The notes under the pieces: generated by a model | Told to the model about the DNA's origin: nothing | What the model saw: the letters and a program-made list of their open reading frames with translations, nothing else | Database searches by the model: none | Position numbers and translations under genes: made by a program | Part shown: positions 24,344 through 33,771 of the stretch, piece after piece | Layout: every line of letters begins with the position of its first letter | Numbering within the stretch: the stretch's first letter is position 1 | DNA from: Brettanomyces bruxellensis | Lineage: Eukaryota; Ascomycota; Pichiomycetes; Pichiales; Pichiaceae | Reading direction: 5' to 3' | Length of the DNA: 64,000 nt | Assembly: GCF_011074885.1 (NCBI RefSeq) | Contig: NC_054686.1 | Span: 930,001 to 994,000 of the forward strand

Positions 24344-25630
24344 TCAGTGCTTTTTTGCGCTCACATTCCCATCGGTGCTGGATCCGGCACCCGAATTCAC
24401 ATTTGCAGGCATCATTCCTCCAATCGGCATTTGCATAGGCATCTGACCCGGCATGGGGAAGGGCATAAACGGCATATTCATCCCCATCATTGGGTTTGGT
24501 GCCGGAACTGCCGGTAAACCCGGAGTATTTGGCTTCTGGCGCTTATTTGCCTCATTCGCATCACTTTCAAGCTTCCTCTTCCTCTCTTCCAGAAACTTCT
24601 TCACCTTGGCCTCCATCTCCTCATCCTTCTCCAATGAGTCCAAGTAGATCTCATCCTGGCCGCAGTTTGGACACTTGAAATCGGACTCAATGAGCAGATC
24701 CTCTATCACGTGCCGCGAGTAAGTCTTGTGGCAGCATTTAGTCTTGACGGGATCTCTAAAAAGCCGTTTTGTGACCGGATCTCGCAGATCGGGATCATCG
24801 ACCTCGATCTCTCCGGCCATGATTTCGTCACTATGCTTAGTTTGTATCTTCTGGAACCTTTCCCAGGCCCGCTTGTCCGCCACGGCAACAACATACTTTC
24901 CCTGCTCATCAACCATGTAATTCTGGCTTGGATCATCCACCATTCCTTCCGGCTTATCGATAGCCTTCAAATGTGATTTAGGAATACCCGTTGTCTTTTT
25001 CACCCGCACACCTTCCCAGTTTGGATCATTGTTCTTCGGACAGTTCCTGATGTGATGTTGTCCTCGTGCTCCACACTTGTAGCATATGTAATAGTCCGGA
25101 ATCGTCTCATCCAACTTCGCATTCGGCTTGTTGAAGTCTATTCTCTGTGCAGTTGCCATTACTGCTTGCTGCTGATTCCATTGGTCGTCCTGTCTGTTGA
25201 ACATTTGCTGAACGAGATCCTCCTCTGTCTGTTTTCCGTCTTTTCCAGCAACTATTGGATTTGTGCTAGTTGCAAGAGGCAGTGCACTCATTAGAGGTTT
25301 TGCACCAAATGACGGTGCCCCGGCGAATTTCGCCAATCTCTGCCGGCCTGCTATGTATCGTAAAACGTTTCCTTTCCCCTTCTTTCCTGCTGAGGTTCGC
25401 CTTACTAAAACAGTTGACGATCTTTGTATAACCTCGTTATCATCAGCAAACTCCTTCTCGGGGTCCTCCGAACTGTACAAATATATGTTCACATCCGTGG
25501 CAGTAAGCAGCTTGTTTGCATAAATAATCTCCCTCTTCAGCTCAAATACTGTGAGACCTGTTCCATCGAATCTGATGGTAGAGATCTGTTCCGGCTTCTG
25601 CGATTTAAATCGATAGTATATGACGGCCAT
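24344..25630 (-). CDS. MPE1: MPE1, cleavage and polyadenylation factor subunit
   Basis: 428 residues (441 aa in S. cerevisiae). Domains in order: an N-terminal ubiquitin-like DWNN domain (IYYRFKSQKPEQ..., 1-80), a CCHC zinc knuckle YICYKCGARGQHHIRNCP (about 180-197), a U-box/RING-like finger (CCHKTYSRHVIEDLL...CPNCGQ, about 297-323) and a Met/Pro/Gly-rich tail. Mpe1 belongs to the nuclease module of CPF with Ysh1 and Cft2. It recognises the polyadenylation signal and licenses pre-mRNA 3' cleavage; its human relative is RBBP6. All zinc ligands expected from the family are present. Converges with HRT2 over about 150 bp. Confidence 0.95.
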   Translation of the reverse strand: MAVIYYRFKSQKPEQISTIRFDGTGLTVFELKREIIYANKLLTATDVNIYLYSSEDPEKEFADDNEVIQRSSTVLVRRTSAGKKGKGNVLRYIAGRQRLAKFAGAPSFGAKPLMSALPLATSTNPIVAGKDGKQTEEDLVQQMFNRQDDQWNQQQAVMATAQRIDFNKPNAKLDETIPDYYICYKCGARGQHHIRNCPKNNDPNWEGVRVKKTTGIPKSHLKAIDKPEGMVDDPSQNYMVDEQGKYVVAVADKRAWERFQKIQTKHSDEIMAGEIEVDDPDLRDPVTKRLFRDPVKTKCCHKTYSRHVIEDLLIESDFKCPNCGQDEIYLDSLEKDEEMEAKVKKFLEERKRKLESDANEANKRQKPNTPGLPAVPAPNPMMGMNMPFMPFPMPGQMPMQMPIGGMMPANVNSGAGSSTDGNVSAKKH

Positions 25631-26074
25631 TTTGAGCTAGAAATCTTACTCAAACAGTAATGTTCACTCCGTTTCAGTCTCAATGTTGCCACTTTTTCGG
25701 TGTTGCCAAATATGTATCACTGGAAGACATATCAATGTGTTATCAAATGTGATCACCTGCCAGTTGTGCTTGAAGTTTCAAGCTTTTTTTTTTTATTTCT
25801 ATTTCCTATTTGTTTTATGTACGCCCCGCGATCATTGGCATAAAATGCATAAAATTCCCCTGTCTGATATATGTGTGAAATATTTACCATTGCTGAGAAC
25901 AGGCCATCCATTTTTTTACTATCAGTGAATCGAGAGATGCGATTAAAGAGTGCTATAGAAAAATAATTTAGATGTTTCAGGACTCTTTAAATTAAACCAA
26001 AACGTAGCATAAATACACAGAATTTTAATTAGCCTGACCGGGATTCCCTAAGAAACAGTATTTCACATCTTCAA
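25631..26074. other. Divergent promoter region MPE1 / TOA2
   Basis: AT-rich, about 440 bp, with a T-run near 25782-25792. No additional gene or clear regulatory word recognised. Confidence 0.5.
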
Positions 26075-26475
26075 ATGAACGGACCAGGATATTACGAGTT
26101 TTACAGGAGGAGCACGTAAGTAGCATCCTCAGAAAATATATTTGTCAGCCGTAAATAGTTTCATACTAACACTCAATCAGAGTTGGGACATCTCTAGCAG
26201 ATGCATTGGATACACTCATTGTGGATCAACGCATACAACCGCAGTTGGCCATGAAGGTTTTGGCAAACTTCGATCGGGTCACATCGGACAATCTTCGAGA
26301 TATCGTCAAGTCCAAGTTGAGCTTTAAAGGCCACTTACATACCTACAGATTTTGTGATGATGTGTGGACTTTTGTCATCAAGGATGTGAATGTCAAATTT
26401 GACGATGGCCACACTATGGATGTGGATAAGTTTAAGATTGTTGCATGCAACAGCAAAAAGTCTGGTGACAGTTGA
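26075..26475 (+). CDS. TOA2: TFIIA small subunit Toa2, one intron
   Basis: Exons 26075-26115 and 26181-26475 give 111 residues (122 aa in S. cerevisiae). The 65-nt intron has GTAAGT, a perfect TACTAAC branch point and acceptor TCAG. It splits a Thr codon in RRST/VGTSL. The product shows the TFIIA-gamma pattern: YYEFYRRSTVGTSLADALD (N-terminal four-helix bundle), then the beta-barrel segment GHLHTYRFCDDVWTFVIKD and VDKFKIVACN. Toa2 pairs with Toa1 to stabilise TBP on the TATA box. Without splicing the N-terminal helix would be lost, so the intron is well supported. Confidence 0.95.
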
Positions 26476-26789
26476 ATCCATTGCTCTTTCTGGATTCTTA
26501 TCTGATGTTAATCGTTCAATACTGACAGGCAAGCTTTAAACGGTAGAGCTGGAATAAAGAGAGAGATACATAAATGCAATACAGGAATGAAAAGAGGCTA
26601 GAGGCGCTTTTGTGTATAAACATGCATGCTTGAGGATGAGAAAATCAACTACTTATTTATGTACCTCTCGGTATCGATATTGCAAGATGTGTATAATATG
26701 TGTACAAAAATCCAAACATTATAATTGAGATCATCTATAACAGTAAGCTGTATATTTTTTTATGCGTCGTTTCAGGCATAAAGGCAGAT

Positions 26790-29615
26790 TTAAGATTCTG
26801 ACGAGGGAACTAGTTCAATAGTGGATGAAGATGAAGATGAAGATGAAGATGAGGAGGATGAAGGGGATGGGGAGGATGAAGGTGAAGATGAAGATGAAGA
26901 TGAAGATGAAGATGAAGATGAAGATGAAGATAAAGATGAGGATGAAGATAAAGACAATGAAGATAAAGATGAAGACAATGCAAGCGATGACTGCTCAGTA
27001 GAGCTGACTATATCGGTTGCTAGGTCGACATCCTTGCTTTTAGTTGAAGATGTTAATGGGGTTAAAGGTTGCGTGACAGATGCTTCTGAGGACAATACCA
27101 CTTCAGAACTTTCAGAGGAGACTGGTTTCTCGGATGTAACATCAGAAGAAATCGGGGAAGAGGTGGTATCACTGCTCTTTGAAGTTGTTTCAGCAGATTC
27201 AGAATCAGAACTGGATCCAGAGCTGCTTGAGAACGACTTTTCCTCATCATCGGCATCCACAGAACTCTTCTCCACTTGCGGAGCAGAGGCAGTAACACTG
27301 TAAACTTGAGTAACAGTCAACTTCTCCGTCACAGTCTGAACTTCTGTAGTGAGAGATGTTTCAACAGATGTCTCAACTAAAACACTTGTCTCCACCTTGG
27401 TGACCGTTTCTCTCACTGTATCCTTGCTGATCGATGTGCTCTTTGATTCTTCTTCAATATCTAAACTTGTTGTCTCGGGCGTGGTTATCACATTAGAAAC
27501 AGAGGTCACTTCTGGTAGAGATTCAGTTGTTTCCACCTGCTTCTCTTTAGTGGAAGAGCTCAATACACTAGATGATGACAAAGCCTCAGTTGTGCTCTCA
27601 GCATCAACACTTTCGGCAATAAGCTTTTTCAAAGCTTCGGTTGTCACACTTGAGGTTTCGATGACTGCGCCGGTGCTTTTCTCACTTGAAACTCGAGGTT
27701 CTGCAGTAAGTGATGCCAGCCTTTTATCCCCAGCAGTAGGTAAAAGGGCAGACGAGTTATTCACTATGACTGAACTTTCCTCCTTGCTTGTACTTGAATC
27801 AGTTAAACTTGACACTGTATTACTTGTATCTTCTGTAGCAACATAGTTATCCAAAACTGTTTTTTCACTAGATTCCCGAACCTGAGACTGTATAGACGAA
27901 GTAGACTCAATTTTAGACGATATATCTGGTGTGTCTGTGGTTTCAGACTGATAAAGATTATCACTTGACGCCACTTCTGATTTTTGGGTTTCAGAAATAC
28001 CATCAGTGAGAGTGGTATCAACAGAAGTAGTTGTTTGAGTAGTGCTTTCACTACTTTGTGTACTTTCAGTGTTCTCCCTGTTTTCGGTACTCTTAGTGTT
28101 TTCATTACTTTCCGTCCTTCCAGGGCTTTCATTACTTTCGGTACTTCCAGTGCTTTCACTACTTTGAGTACTCTTAGTGCTTTCACTACTTTGAGTACTC
28201 TTAGTGCTCACACTTTCACCCCGCTTCTTCAACTCATCCCTGACTACAGTGCTGTCGACAGTATGAAACTCAGGAACTAAGGACACAGGTGTCTCCGTTA
28301 AAGGTGTAAGTGTAGTAACAGAGTCCCGAGGGCCACCATATGATATGATATCAGACTTAATGGTGGCATCATCTGGAAGATACGTTGTAGTTGATGGAGC
28401 ACCTTTGGTAAACGTCTCACTAGATTCAATAGGCTGAATGGTGAAGTACGAAGAGGAGTCCGCTGGACGGTGAGAAAGATAGAAATCGACAACTTTCTGT
28501 TTAGCCATGTCTATGTAACCATGAGCATACAAGTACTGCGTGAATGCACCGAGGACCACGACAAGAAGAATAGATAGAAGAAACTCGAAGAGAGATAAGA
28601 ACAAAGATTTCGACTCTGCAAACTTTGGAGGGACAATCACAACACTCACCGTGTCTGCAGCTGACACACTTGCTATGTAATGCCCGTCCTGGCTGCTGGT
28701 AACTTTCGTAATTGCGAAATTGTGAACCTTGTTGACCTTTTTCAACAGCTTGAGATCCTTAAATCTCACAAGCATAAGAGAGCAATCCGAGCCAGATAAG
28801 GCCACAAGGCCACTTTCCGGATTCACATCCATCGATGTTACCCCTTTTAAGTTTCTGTACACGACAGACTTCTTGACAACCTGCGACTTTGCTATTGAAT
28901 AGTGTGCAACGATAATACCACTCTTCTGCGATCCGGCAATCACGACAATGTTGTTGTCGTAGAAGCCCACCTTGGTCATGTGGAAATCGATGTCCGTCTT
29001 GAAAACTGACCTTCCCGTAATTGTAGAGATTGCCTCAAGATGCGATGACGTGATGTAGCACATGAGTTTTCCATCTGGTGAAATGCTGATGTCTTTAACA
29101 TCGCCGTTAGTCACAATCTTGAACCGCTCCTCTAGGTCTTCCGAGGTGTCAACAATGTAAATGGACGAAGGGTTGTCACTCATCGCAATTACGCCTAGAC
29201 TGCCATCGCTTGACAAAGAAGTAATCTTTTGATATTGCTGAGGATTGGCCTCGGGATGTATCTGGCAGCTTTCGACAAACTTCAAGTGCTCGTTGATAAA
29301 CTTAAACTTCCGGAGATGCTTGTTCACTCCACGCTTAATCATCTCACTATTCTCGTTCACACCCATAAGTATCACGCTATTGTTCACATCGAGAGACATT
29401 GGACAATCCTCTTCCTCATTCAATACCAACTCCCGGTATCTCTTCAAAGGCTTTTTTTTGTGGTCTGGTTGCACAATGATCGCAGTCAGTTTGTTTGGAA
29501 CACCATTCTTGCCTTCACCGCCACCTCCAGCAACAATTAATGTCTTGTTGTTGACAAACTTCGCTCCATATACTGGATATCCAACATCCAAAGTGTATCC
29601 TTTTAATTTGGCCAT
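26790..29615 (-). CDS. SEC12: SEC12-like ER guanine-nucleotide exchange factor for Sar1
   Basis: 941 residues. The cytosolic beta-propeller (1 to about 335) starts MAKLKGYTLDVGYPVYGAKF and carries the glycine-rich loop GGGGEGKNGVPNKL, the potassium-binding catalytic loop of Sec12-type GEFs. A single membrane segment (SLFEFLLSILLVVVLGAF) spans about 340-360, giving type II topology. The remaining roughly 580 residues are lumenal, Ser/Thr/Glu-rich, with imperfect STQSSEST repeats and a poly-Ser end. S. cerevisiae Sec12 has 471 aa with a short lumenal domain; Sed4 and Pichia-type Sec12 have long tails. It activates Sar1 at ER exit sites to start COPII budding. The start at 29615 is preferred over an upstream in-frame codon whose extension is not conserved. 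A large lumenal tail implies heavy O-mannosylation (inference). Confidence 0.92.
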   Translation of the reverse strand: MAKLKGYTLDVGYPVYGAKFVNNKTLIVAGGGGEGKNGVPNKLTAIIVQPDHKKKPLKRYRELVLNEEEDCPMSLDVNNSVILMGVNENSEMIKRGVNKHLRKFKFINEHLKFVESCQIHPEANPQQYQKITSLSSDGSLGVIAMSDNPSSIYIVDTSEDLEERFKIVTNGDVKDISISPDGKLMCYITSSHLEAISTITGRSVFKTDIDFHMTKVGFYDNNIVVIAGSQKSGIIVAHYSIAKSQVVKKSVVYRNLKGVTSMDVNPESGLVALSGSDCSLMLVRFKDLKLLKKVNKVHNFAITKVTSSQDGHYIASVSAADTVSVVIVPPKFAESKSLFLSLFEFLLSILLVVVLGAFTQYLYAHGYIDMAKQKVVDFYLSHRPADSSSYFTIQPIESSETFTKGAPSTTTYLPDDATIKSDIISYGGPRDSVTTLTPLTETPVSLVPEFHTVDSTVVRDELKKRGESVSTKSTQSSESTKSTQSSESTGSTESNESPGRTESNENTKSTENRENTESTQSSESTTQTTTSVDTTLTDGISETQKSEVASSDNLYQSETTDTPDISSKIESTSSIQSQVRESSEKTVLDNYVATEDTSNTVSSLTDSSTSKEESSVIVNNSSALLPTAGDKRLASLTAEPRVSSEKSTGAVIETSSVTTEALKKLIAESVDAESTTEALSSSSVLSSSTKEKQVETTESLPEVTSVSNVITTPETTSLDIEEESKSTSISKDTVRETVTKVETSVLVETSVETSLTTEVQTVTEKLTVTQVYSVTASAPQVEKSSVDADDEEKSFSSSSGSSSDSESAETTSKSSDTTSSPISSDVTSEKPVSSESSEVVLSSEASVTQPLTPLTSSTKSKDVDLATDIVSSTEQSSLALSSSLSSLSLSSSSSLSSSSSSSSSSSSSSSSPSSSPSPSSSSSSSSSSSSSTIELVPSSES
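26821..26980 (-). repeat. GATGAA-type trinucleotide tract within SEC12
   Basis: A nearly pure GAT/GAA/GAG tract on the plus strand, encoding the poly-Ser tail of SEC12 on the minus strand. It is likely to vary in length between strains. The long Asp/Glu frame on the plus strand is a shadow. Confidence 0.85.
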
Positions 29616-30029
29616 GTTCGCAAATGGTATTGTCTGCAAAACACAACTCAATTGAGTACGAAAGTTTGGCGAGACAGTAGTATATATAGAAGAATGCAGA
29701 AAAATATAAATAAACACGTATATATGTGGCAAACACACGTTGAGTGAGAGACCACGTAGTTTAAATATGCTTGAATTTGTCTTCGGAAAAGTAATGGAAA
29801 CAGATCGAGTTTTTTTTACTTTTTTATTTTTCTTTCTTGTGGAAAACTTTACGTAAAATAAAATTATTAAAATAATACTTCGGGACTTGCTGCAAGGATT
29901 TCAACTTTTCCAAGCACAGCCATAACTTGAATATACGACCTTCACCACATCTCAAATAACATGTAGCAATTACAACCATTCTTTTAGTATCTATATTATC
30001 ATTACTATATAACTCATAAGGTAAGATCA
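29616..30029. other. Intergenic, SEC12 promoter and APM2 3' end
   Basis: About 410 bp with a T-run at 29810-29826. A short TATATATAG-like element lies near 29680, about 70 bp upstream of the SEC12 start on the minus strand. No gene seen. Confidence 0.5.
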
Positions 30030-31832
30030 TCATTCTTCACCCTCAAGCTTGTACTCCTCAAACGCCGGAGCCTTCTTTTTATATCTCTCATTACTTCCAT
30101 CTACTTTTTGTGAAGATAGTTTCCCTTCGCTTACTTGTGAAGAAGCCTCTTCTTCCTTAACTTTGGTTCGATCCGTATCTGAATTCAAAGCATCTTCCTC
30201 CTTCTTAATTTCTTCAATCGATTGATGAATATGGTCCAACTCTGCTTTACTGAGCCTATTGTATATCTGATCATCACACATTACAAACAGATAATCTCCC
30301 TTTCCACAAGAAATTCGATATCTCACCCAAGGAAATGCCTCGAATTGTAGTTCTGGTTCCTGAACCTGCAAGAAATTCACCTTAAGCCCACTGTACAGCA
30401 TTGCTTCAAGAGTGAAATTCACAGTGATGATCAAATTTTTCTCTGTAAATACTCCAATGCTTGTCGTACTCTCCAAAGCACTACTAAGCTCAGAATCTGC
30501 GATTGTTCCTCGGAGTTTGTCCAATTTCGTCCTTAAATGATAATAGACAATGTCATTTTTCGTCTGCCTATTGTGAAATATGTTTTGCCTGTGTTCATAG
30601 TCAACATGCTGTCTTGTTGTTAGTTCAAACTCAGAAACCATCTGCCCTCTACTAAGACCATCCATTCTCGATATCTGCCATGTGATGGTATTTTCACACA
30701 AATTATGCACCACTCTTCCAATTTTCGTGCTGAATCTGAAAGGTTTGTCGAAATCGAAAACAAGATTATCAACCGGGACGAAAAGCGGCAGCACAATTGA
30801 AATATCCGACATGTTGTATTTCCGCTTGAAAGTAGTCAAGATCTTCAACTTGATTCTAAGTCTATAATGACCGTCCTTACTGTATACAATGTACCTGGGC
30901 CTGATCACGATTAGGGGCCGGAGTGAGTCCGTATGCAATATTTGATATGAAAGCAACTTGAAACGCCCATCCGGCGGTATGAAGGTCAATAAATGCTCAT
31001 CCGAGTCATCAATTTGCACACATTGATGATAATTAACGTTGCTGAAGATGGAATTGGCAGAAGAGATCGACAAAGATGTCGCATTTTCCACGGACTCTCT
31101 CTTAAATGGCTCGTTAAGCTCTAATTTGAGTGTAGGCATTCCACTTAAATAACTTGTACAGTTGATTTCACCAGATATCGTGTTTAGCATCAACCGTCTG
31201 GCCTTGAAATTATATTTGAACTTCAAGTGCTCCTCGAAATTCATGAAAAACTCGTTTTTGTCATAGAATATACCTTTAGGCCTCCACGATATTTTTGCCA
31301 TTGACGATCGGGAAATACTAGCATTGACTTCATTTGAGATCTGCTTTTCAGTGCCGTCAGAATCACCCTTTTCAGATTCAATGACGTTGGTGTTTTGGGG
31401 ACGGACATACTCCTTAAGAATACTGAATTCGGTCAGTTGAGGAATTCCCCAATCTAGTGTTTCGTCAAAGAGCTCGTACAACAAAATGTAATTGTCACGT
31501 ATTGAGTCTGCGTCAATTTTCCATTCTGGCTGCTGCATCTGCCCATACGAGCTGAGATAACTTCGAAGAACACCCATAAACTTGTGCAGAAAAGTAATTA
31601 GGCAAACGACATTGGCATCTCCATAAACAGGCATCATCAAGTATATAGAATCACATTTCACGTACACAAAAGTCCAGCTGCCACACCGAAGTACCGGAGA
31701 ACAAGCTGGCAAAGCCTCTATGTAGGATCGCCGGAATTTATTGATGACCTTGGCACTATCTAACTCTCGTCTGTATTGTCTATGAATGAGAAGATGAAGA
31801 TCTTCATCTAGGATATATAAGGCCAGAGACAT
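30030..31832 (-). CDS. APM2: Clathrin adaptor mu subunit, APM2-like
   Basis: 600 residues from the ATG that begins MSLALYILDEDLHLLI, a longin-type start shared by adaptor mu chains. The upstream extension to 31949 is not conserved. The longin domain is followed by IRDNYILLYELFDETLDWGIPQ, the standard mu signature, then ISWRPKGIFYDKNE and a mu-homology domain with GMPTLKLELNE and FIPPDGRFKLLSY. An insertion-rich C-terminal half and an acidic tail make it longer than Apm1 or Apm4 (475-491 aa). It is close to S. cerevisiae Apm2 (605 aa), which forms an alternative AP-1 with Apl2, Apl4 and Aps1. A TGN/endosome sorting role is inferred. It could instead be a diverged Apm4, but the length favours Apm2. 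Confidence 0.82.
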   Translation of the reverse strand: MSLALYILDEDLHLLIHRQYRRELDSAKVINKFRRSYIEALPACSPVLRCGSWTFVYVKCDSIYLMMPVYGDANVVCLITFLHKFMGVLRSYLSSYGQMQQPEWKIDADSIRDNYILLYELFDETLDWGIPQLTEFSILKEYVRPQNTNVIESEKGDSDGTEKQISNEVNASISRSSMAKISWRPKGIFYDKNEFFMNFEEHLKFKYNFKARRLMLNTISGEINCTSYLSGMPTLKLELNEPFKRESVENATSLSISSANSIFSNVNYHQCVQIDDSDEHLLTFIPPDGRFKLLSYQILHTDSLRPLIVIRPRYIVYSKDGHYRLRIKLKILTTFKRKYNMSDISIVLPLFVPVDNLVFDFDKPFRFSTKIGRVVHNLCENTITWQISRMDGLSRGQMVSEFELTTRQHVDYEHRQNIFHNRQTKNDIVYYHLRTKLDKLRGTIADSELSSALESTTSIGVFTEKNLIITVNFTLEAMLYSGLKVNFLQVQEPELQFEAFPWVRYRISCGKGDYLFVMCDDQIYNRLSKAELDHIHQSIEEIKKEEDALNSDTDRTKVKEEEASSQVSEGKLSSQKVDGSNERYKKKAPAFEEYKLEGEE

Positions 31833-32192
31833 TTCCAAATGCGCCTTGGGCGCAATCTGTTTAGTTGTGCTGGTATCTTCTGGATTCCAAGAGCGGATAT
31901 CAGGGTGAGGGTACAACTGGTTTGAGTATTGCCAATGCCTAATCAACAAAACAACTCACCTGTCCCTAACATGCACTAACAGGCAAGAGAGCGAGGCTTG
32001 AGCTACTCTCCATTTAATTTTTTTTTTTTTTTTTTTTTTTAAAACCCATTCTTTTTCATCGCACTTGGAAATGTGTTGGGATCCACAACAGTTACTACCA
32101 ACAGGCAAAGATCAATCAACTACTAACCTCAGCACACGCATTGCAATTTCACCGTGATATACACCGTTGCAGGTGACGGAATAACCATCATT
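31833..32192. other. Divergent promoter region APM2 / carbinolamine dehydratase
   Basis: About 360 bp containing a T-run of about 22 nt (32018-32040). No further feature recognised. Confidence 0.5.
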
Positions 32193-32555
32193 ATGAGTAC
32201 AAAACTGCTGAAATCAGAAATCGAAAAGTCTCTCAAGCAGCTTATCACTTCTCCAATTAGTAAAGAAAACGCACACTCATCACTATTCGCATGGGAAGTT
32301 TCAAACGATGCAAATAAAGCAGATATACTCACCCGGAGATTTAAATTCAAGTCTTTCGAAGATACATGGGCGTTTCTTACGAAAGTTTCGTTGAGATCGC
32401 ACAAACTTCAACACCACCCCAAACTTTCTACACTTTACAACATTGTGGATATGGAACTCACAACTCATGATGTAGGAGGCCTCACAGAGATGGATTTCAA
32501 AATGGCCAAGACCTTTTCGAAGTTTGCGGCAAAGATAGGAGAGAAATACGAATGA
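32193..32555 (+). CDS. Pterin-4a-carbinolamine dehydratase family protein
   Basis: 120 residues with the PCD/DCoH pattern: RRFKFKSFEDTWAFL, then LQHHPKLSTLYNIVDMELTT and HDVGGLTEMDFKMAK. The HHP triad region and the Asp/Gly-Gly-Leu-T loop are the substrate-binding and catalytic landmarks of the family. The enzyme dehydrates 4a-hydroxytetrahydrobiopterin in animals. In fungi without biopterin the role is unclear; S. cerevisiae YHL018W (MCO14) is a mitochondrial member. The ATG at 32193 gives a standard length; an upstream in-frame extension is not supported. A mitochondrial leader is not obvious. Confidence 0.87.
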   Translation: MSTKLLKSEIEKSLKQLITSPISKENAHSSLFAWEVSNDANKADILTRRFKFKSFEDTWAFLTKVSLRSHKLQHHPKLSTLYNIVDMELTTHDVGGLTEMDFKMAKTFSKFAAKIGEKYE

Positions 32556-32683
32556 AACAGTAATTAAGATGCGAAATATGTTGATATTAGATTAATAAAG
32601 CTTACACACGAAATGAAAACGGACCAATGCGGACAAGTGTGACAATAATCAAAATATAAAATCAACTAATGAATAAAGATTGC

Positions 32684-33427
32684 TCAGTGCGCCCCCTTCA
32701 ACCTCTTCTCCAGCTTCTCGAACTCCTGTATTGCTATTTCCTCCTCTGGATCAAGCACAGCCTGAACAGAGGAAACTTCAGGTATATAATGGATAAGCAT
32801 ATTCTGTATGCCGCTCTTCAAGGTCTCCTCACTAAGCGAGCACGACTTACAAGCACCTCTAAGCTTGATATAAACTGTACCTGTGGTATCGTCAAACGAT
32901 CTGAACTGGATGTCACCACCATCATCCTGCAAAGCTGGCTTTATTCGGGTGTTGATCAACTCTTTGATGTCATAGACAACGTCATCTTCCTCTTCATATT
33001 CAGCCTCTTCCATCTCTCTCTCCAGTTCTGCCACATATGCTTTCTTTAGAGTAGGGACATTGGAATCAACTGCATTCGTAATAACCCGGCTTATTTTTGG
33101 AGTCAAATGCTCCCAATTGAGTTCTTCATTGTTGGAAAGTGCATTTTCAACTTTATTCACCGTCACAAAGTTTGGACCTAACATTATTGAGTGGACCCCG
33201 TTGATTTTGTATAATTTCTCTGCTAGCGGTGATTTTTCCACTGCATCGGCCAACGAATCGATCTCTACTGTACTTGTAAACTTTGAAGGAACAAACTGTG
33301 TGTCTGGTGAGATGAATTTCAGTGCATTTTCGTTTGGTGTTGTCACTGTATGGAGAGATATGAATCTCTTTTGCAATATCCCCAACCTTGATCCTAATCC
33401 TGCTTTTACACTATTCCAAGGTAACAT
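32684..33427 (-). CDS. NFU1: NFU1, mitochondrial Fe-S cluster carrier
   Basis: 247 residues. An N-terminal basic presequence (MLPWNSVKAGLGSRLGILQKRFIS) is followed by the Nfu N-terminal domain (NALKFISPD, SPLAEKLYKINGVHSIMLG). An acidic linker leads to the C-terminal NifU domain with INTRIKPALQDDGGDIQFRSF and the cluster-binding CKSC motif near residues 210-213. Nfu1 delivers [4Fe-4S] clusters to lipoate synthase, aconitase and succinate dehydrogenase in the matrix. S. cerevisiae Nfu1 has 256 aa. All hallmark residues are intact. The gene converges with the dehydratase over 128 bp. Confidence 0.96.
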   Translation of the reverse strand: MLPWNSVKAGLGSRLGILQKRFISLHTVTTPNENALKFISPDTQFVPSKFTSTVEIDSLADAVEKSPLAEKLYKINGVHSIMLGPNFVTVNKVENALSNNEELNWEHLTPKISRVITNAVDSNVPTLKKAYVAELEREMEEAEYEEEDDVVYDIKELINTRIKPALQDDGGDIQFRSFDDTTGTVYIKLRGACKSCSLSEETLKSGIQNMLIHYIPEVSSVQAVLDPEEEIAIQEFEKLEKRLKGAH

Positions 33428-33771
33428 GATATTAGAAAAAGTGTCTGATTTTTGTGTTTCCTTATATTAGGAATGCAAAGCATCCAAATTCTATCCACAT
33501 ACCATTAGCTATATTGCTTTGGCAATTTTGGGATCTCCCCTCCTTTTAAAGCTGTACTGTACTAGTCATATCTACAAACTTTTTTTAATTTTTCTATTTT
33601 TTTTTTTTTTTTTCGCCATCCAGTCTCCGAGCTTCGGAGTTACTTGGGTCACGAAAACACTTTTTTTTCTTTTTTTCATGATTCTTTTTCCGCCGCTGCA
33701 CCGCCTTGCTTAAGCCGATGAATCACATTTAAAGTAGCGGAGGATACTTATATACAGCATATATCATAAAT
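33428..33771. other. Intergenic, NFU1 promoter and HEM14 3' end
   Basis: About 340 bp with T-runs near 33597-33614 and 33660-33676. No gene recognised. Confidence 0.5.

Noticed and set aside
26821..27303. Long Asp/Glu-rich frame on the plus strand
   Set aside because: It is the antisense of the SEC12 Ser-rich tail; GATGAA repeats read as poly-acid. SEC12 has a conserved catalytic domain in the same continuous frame on the minus strand.
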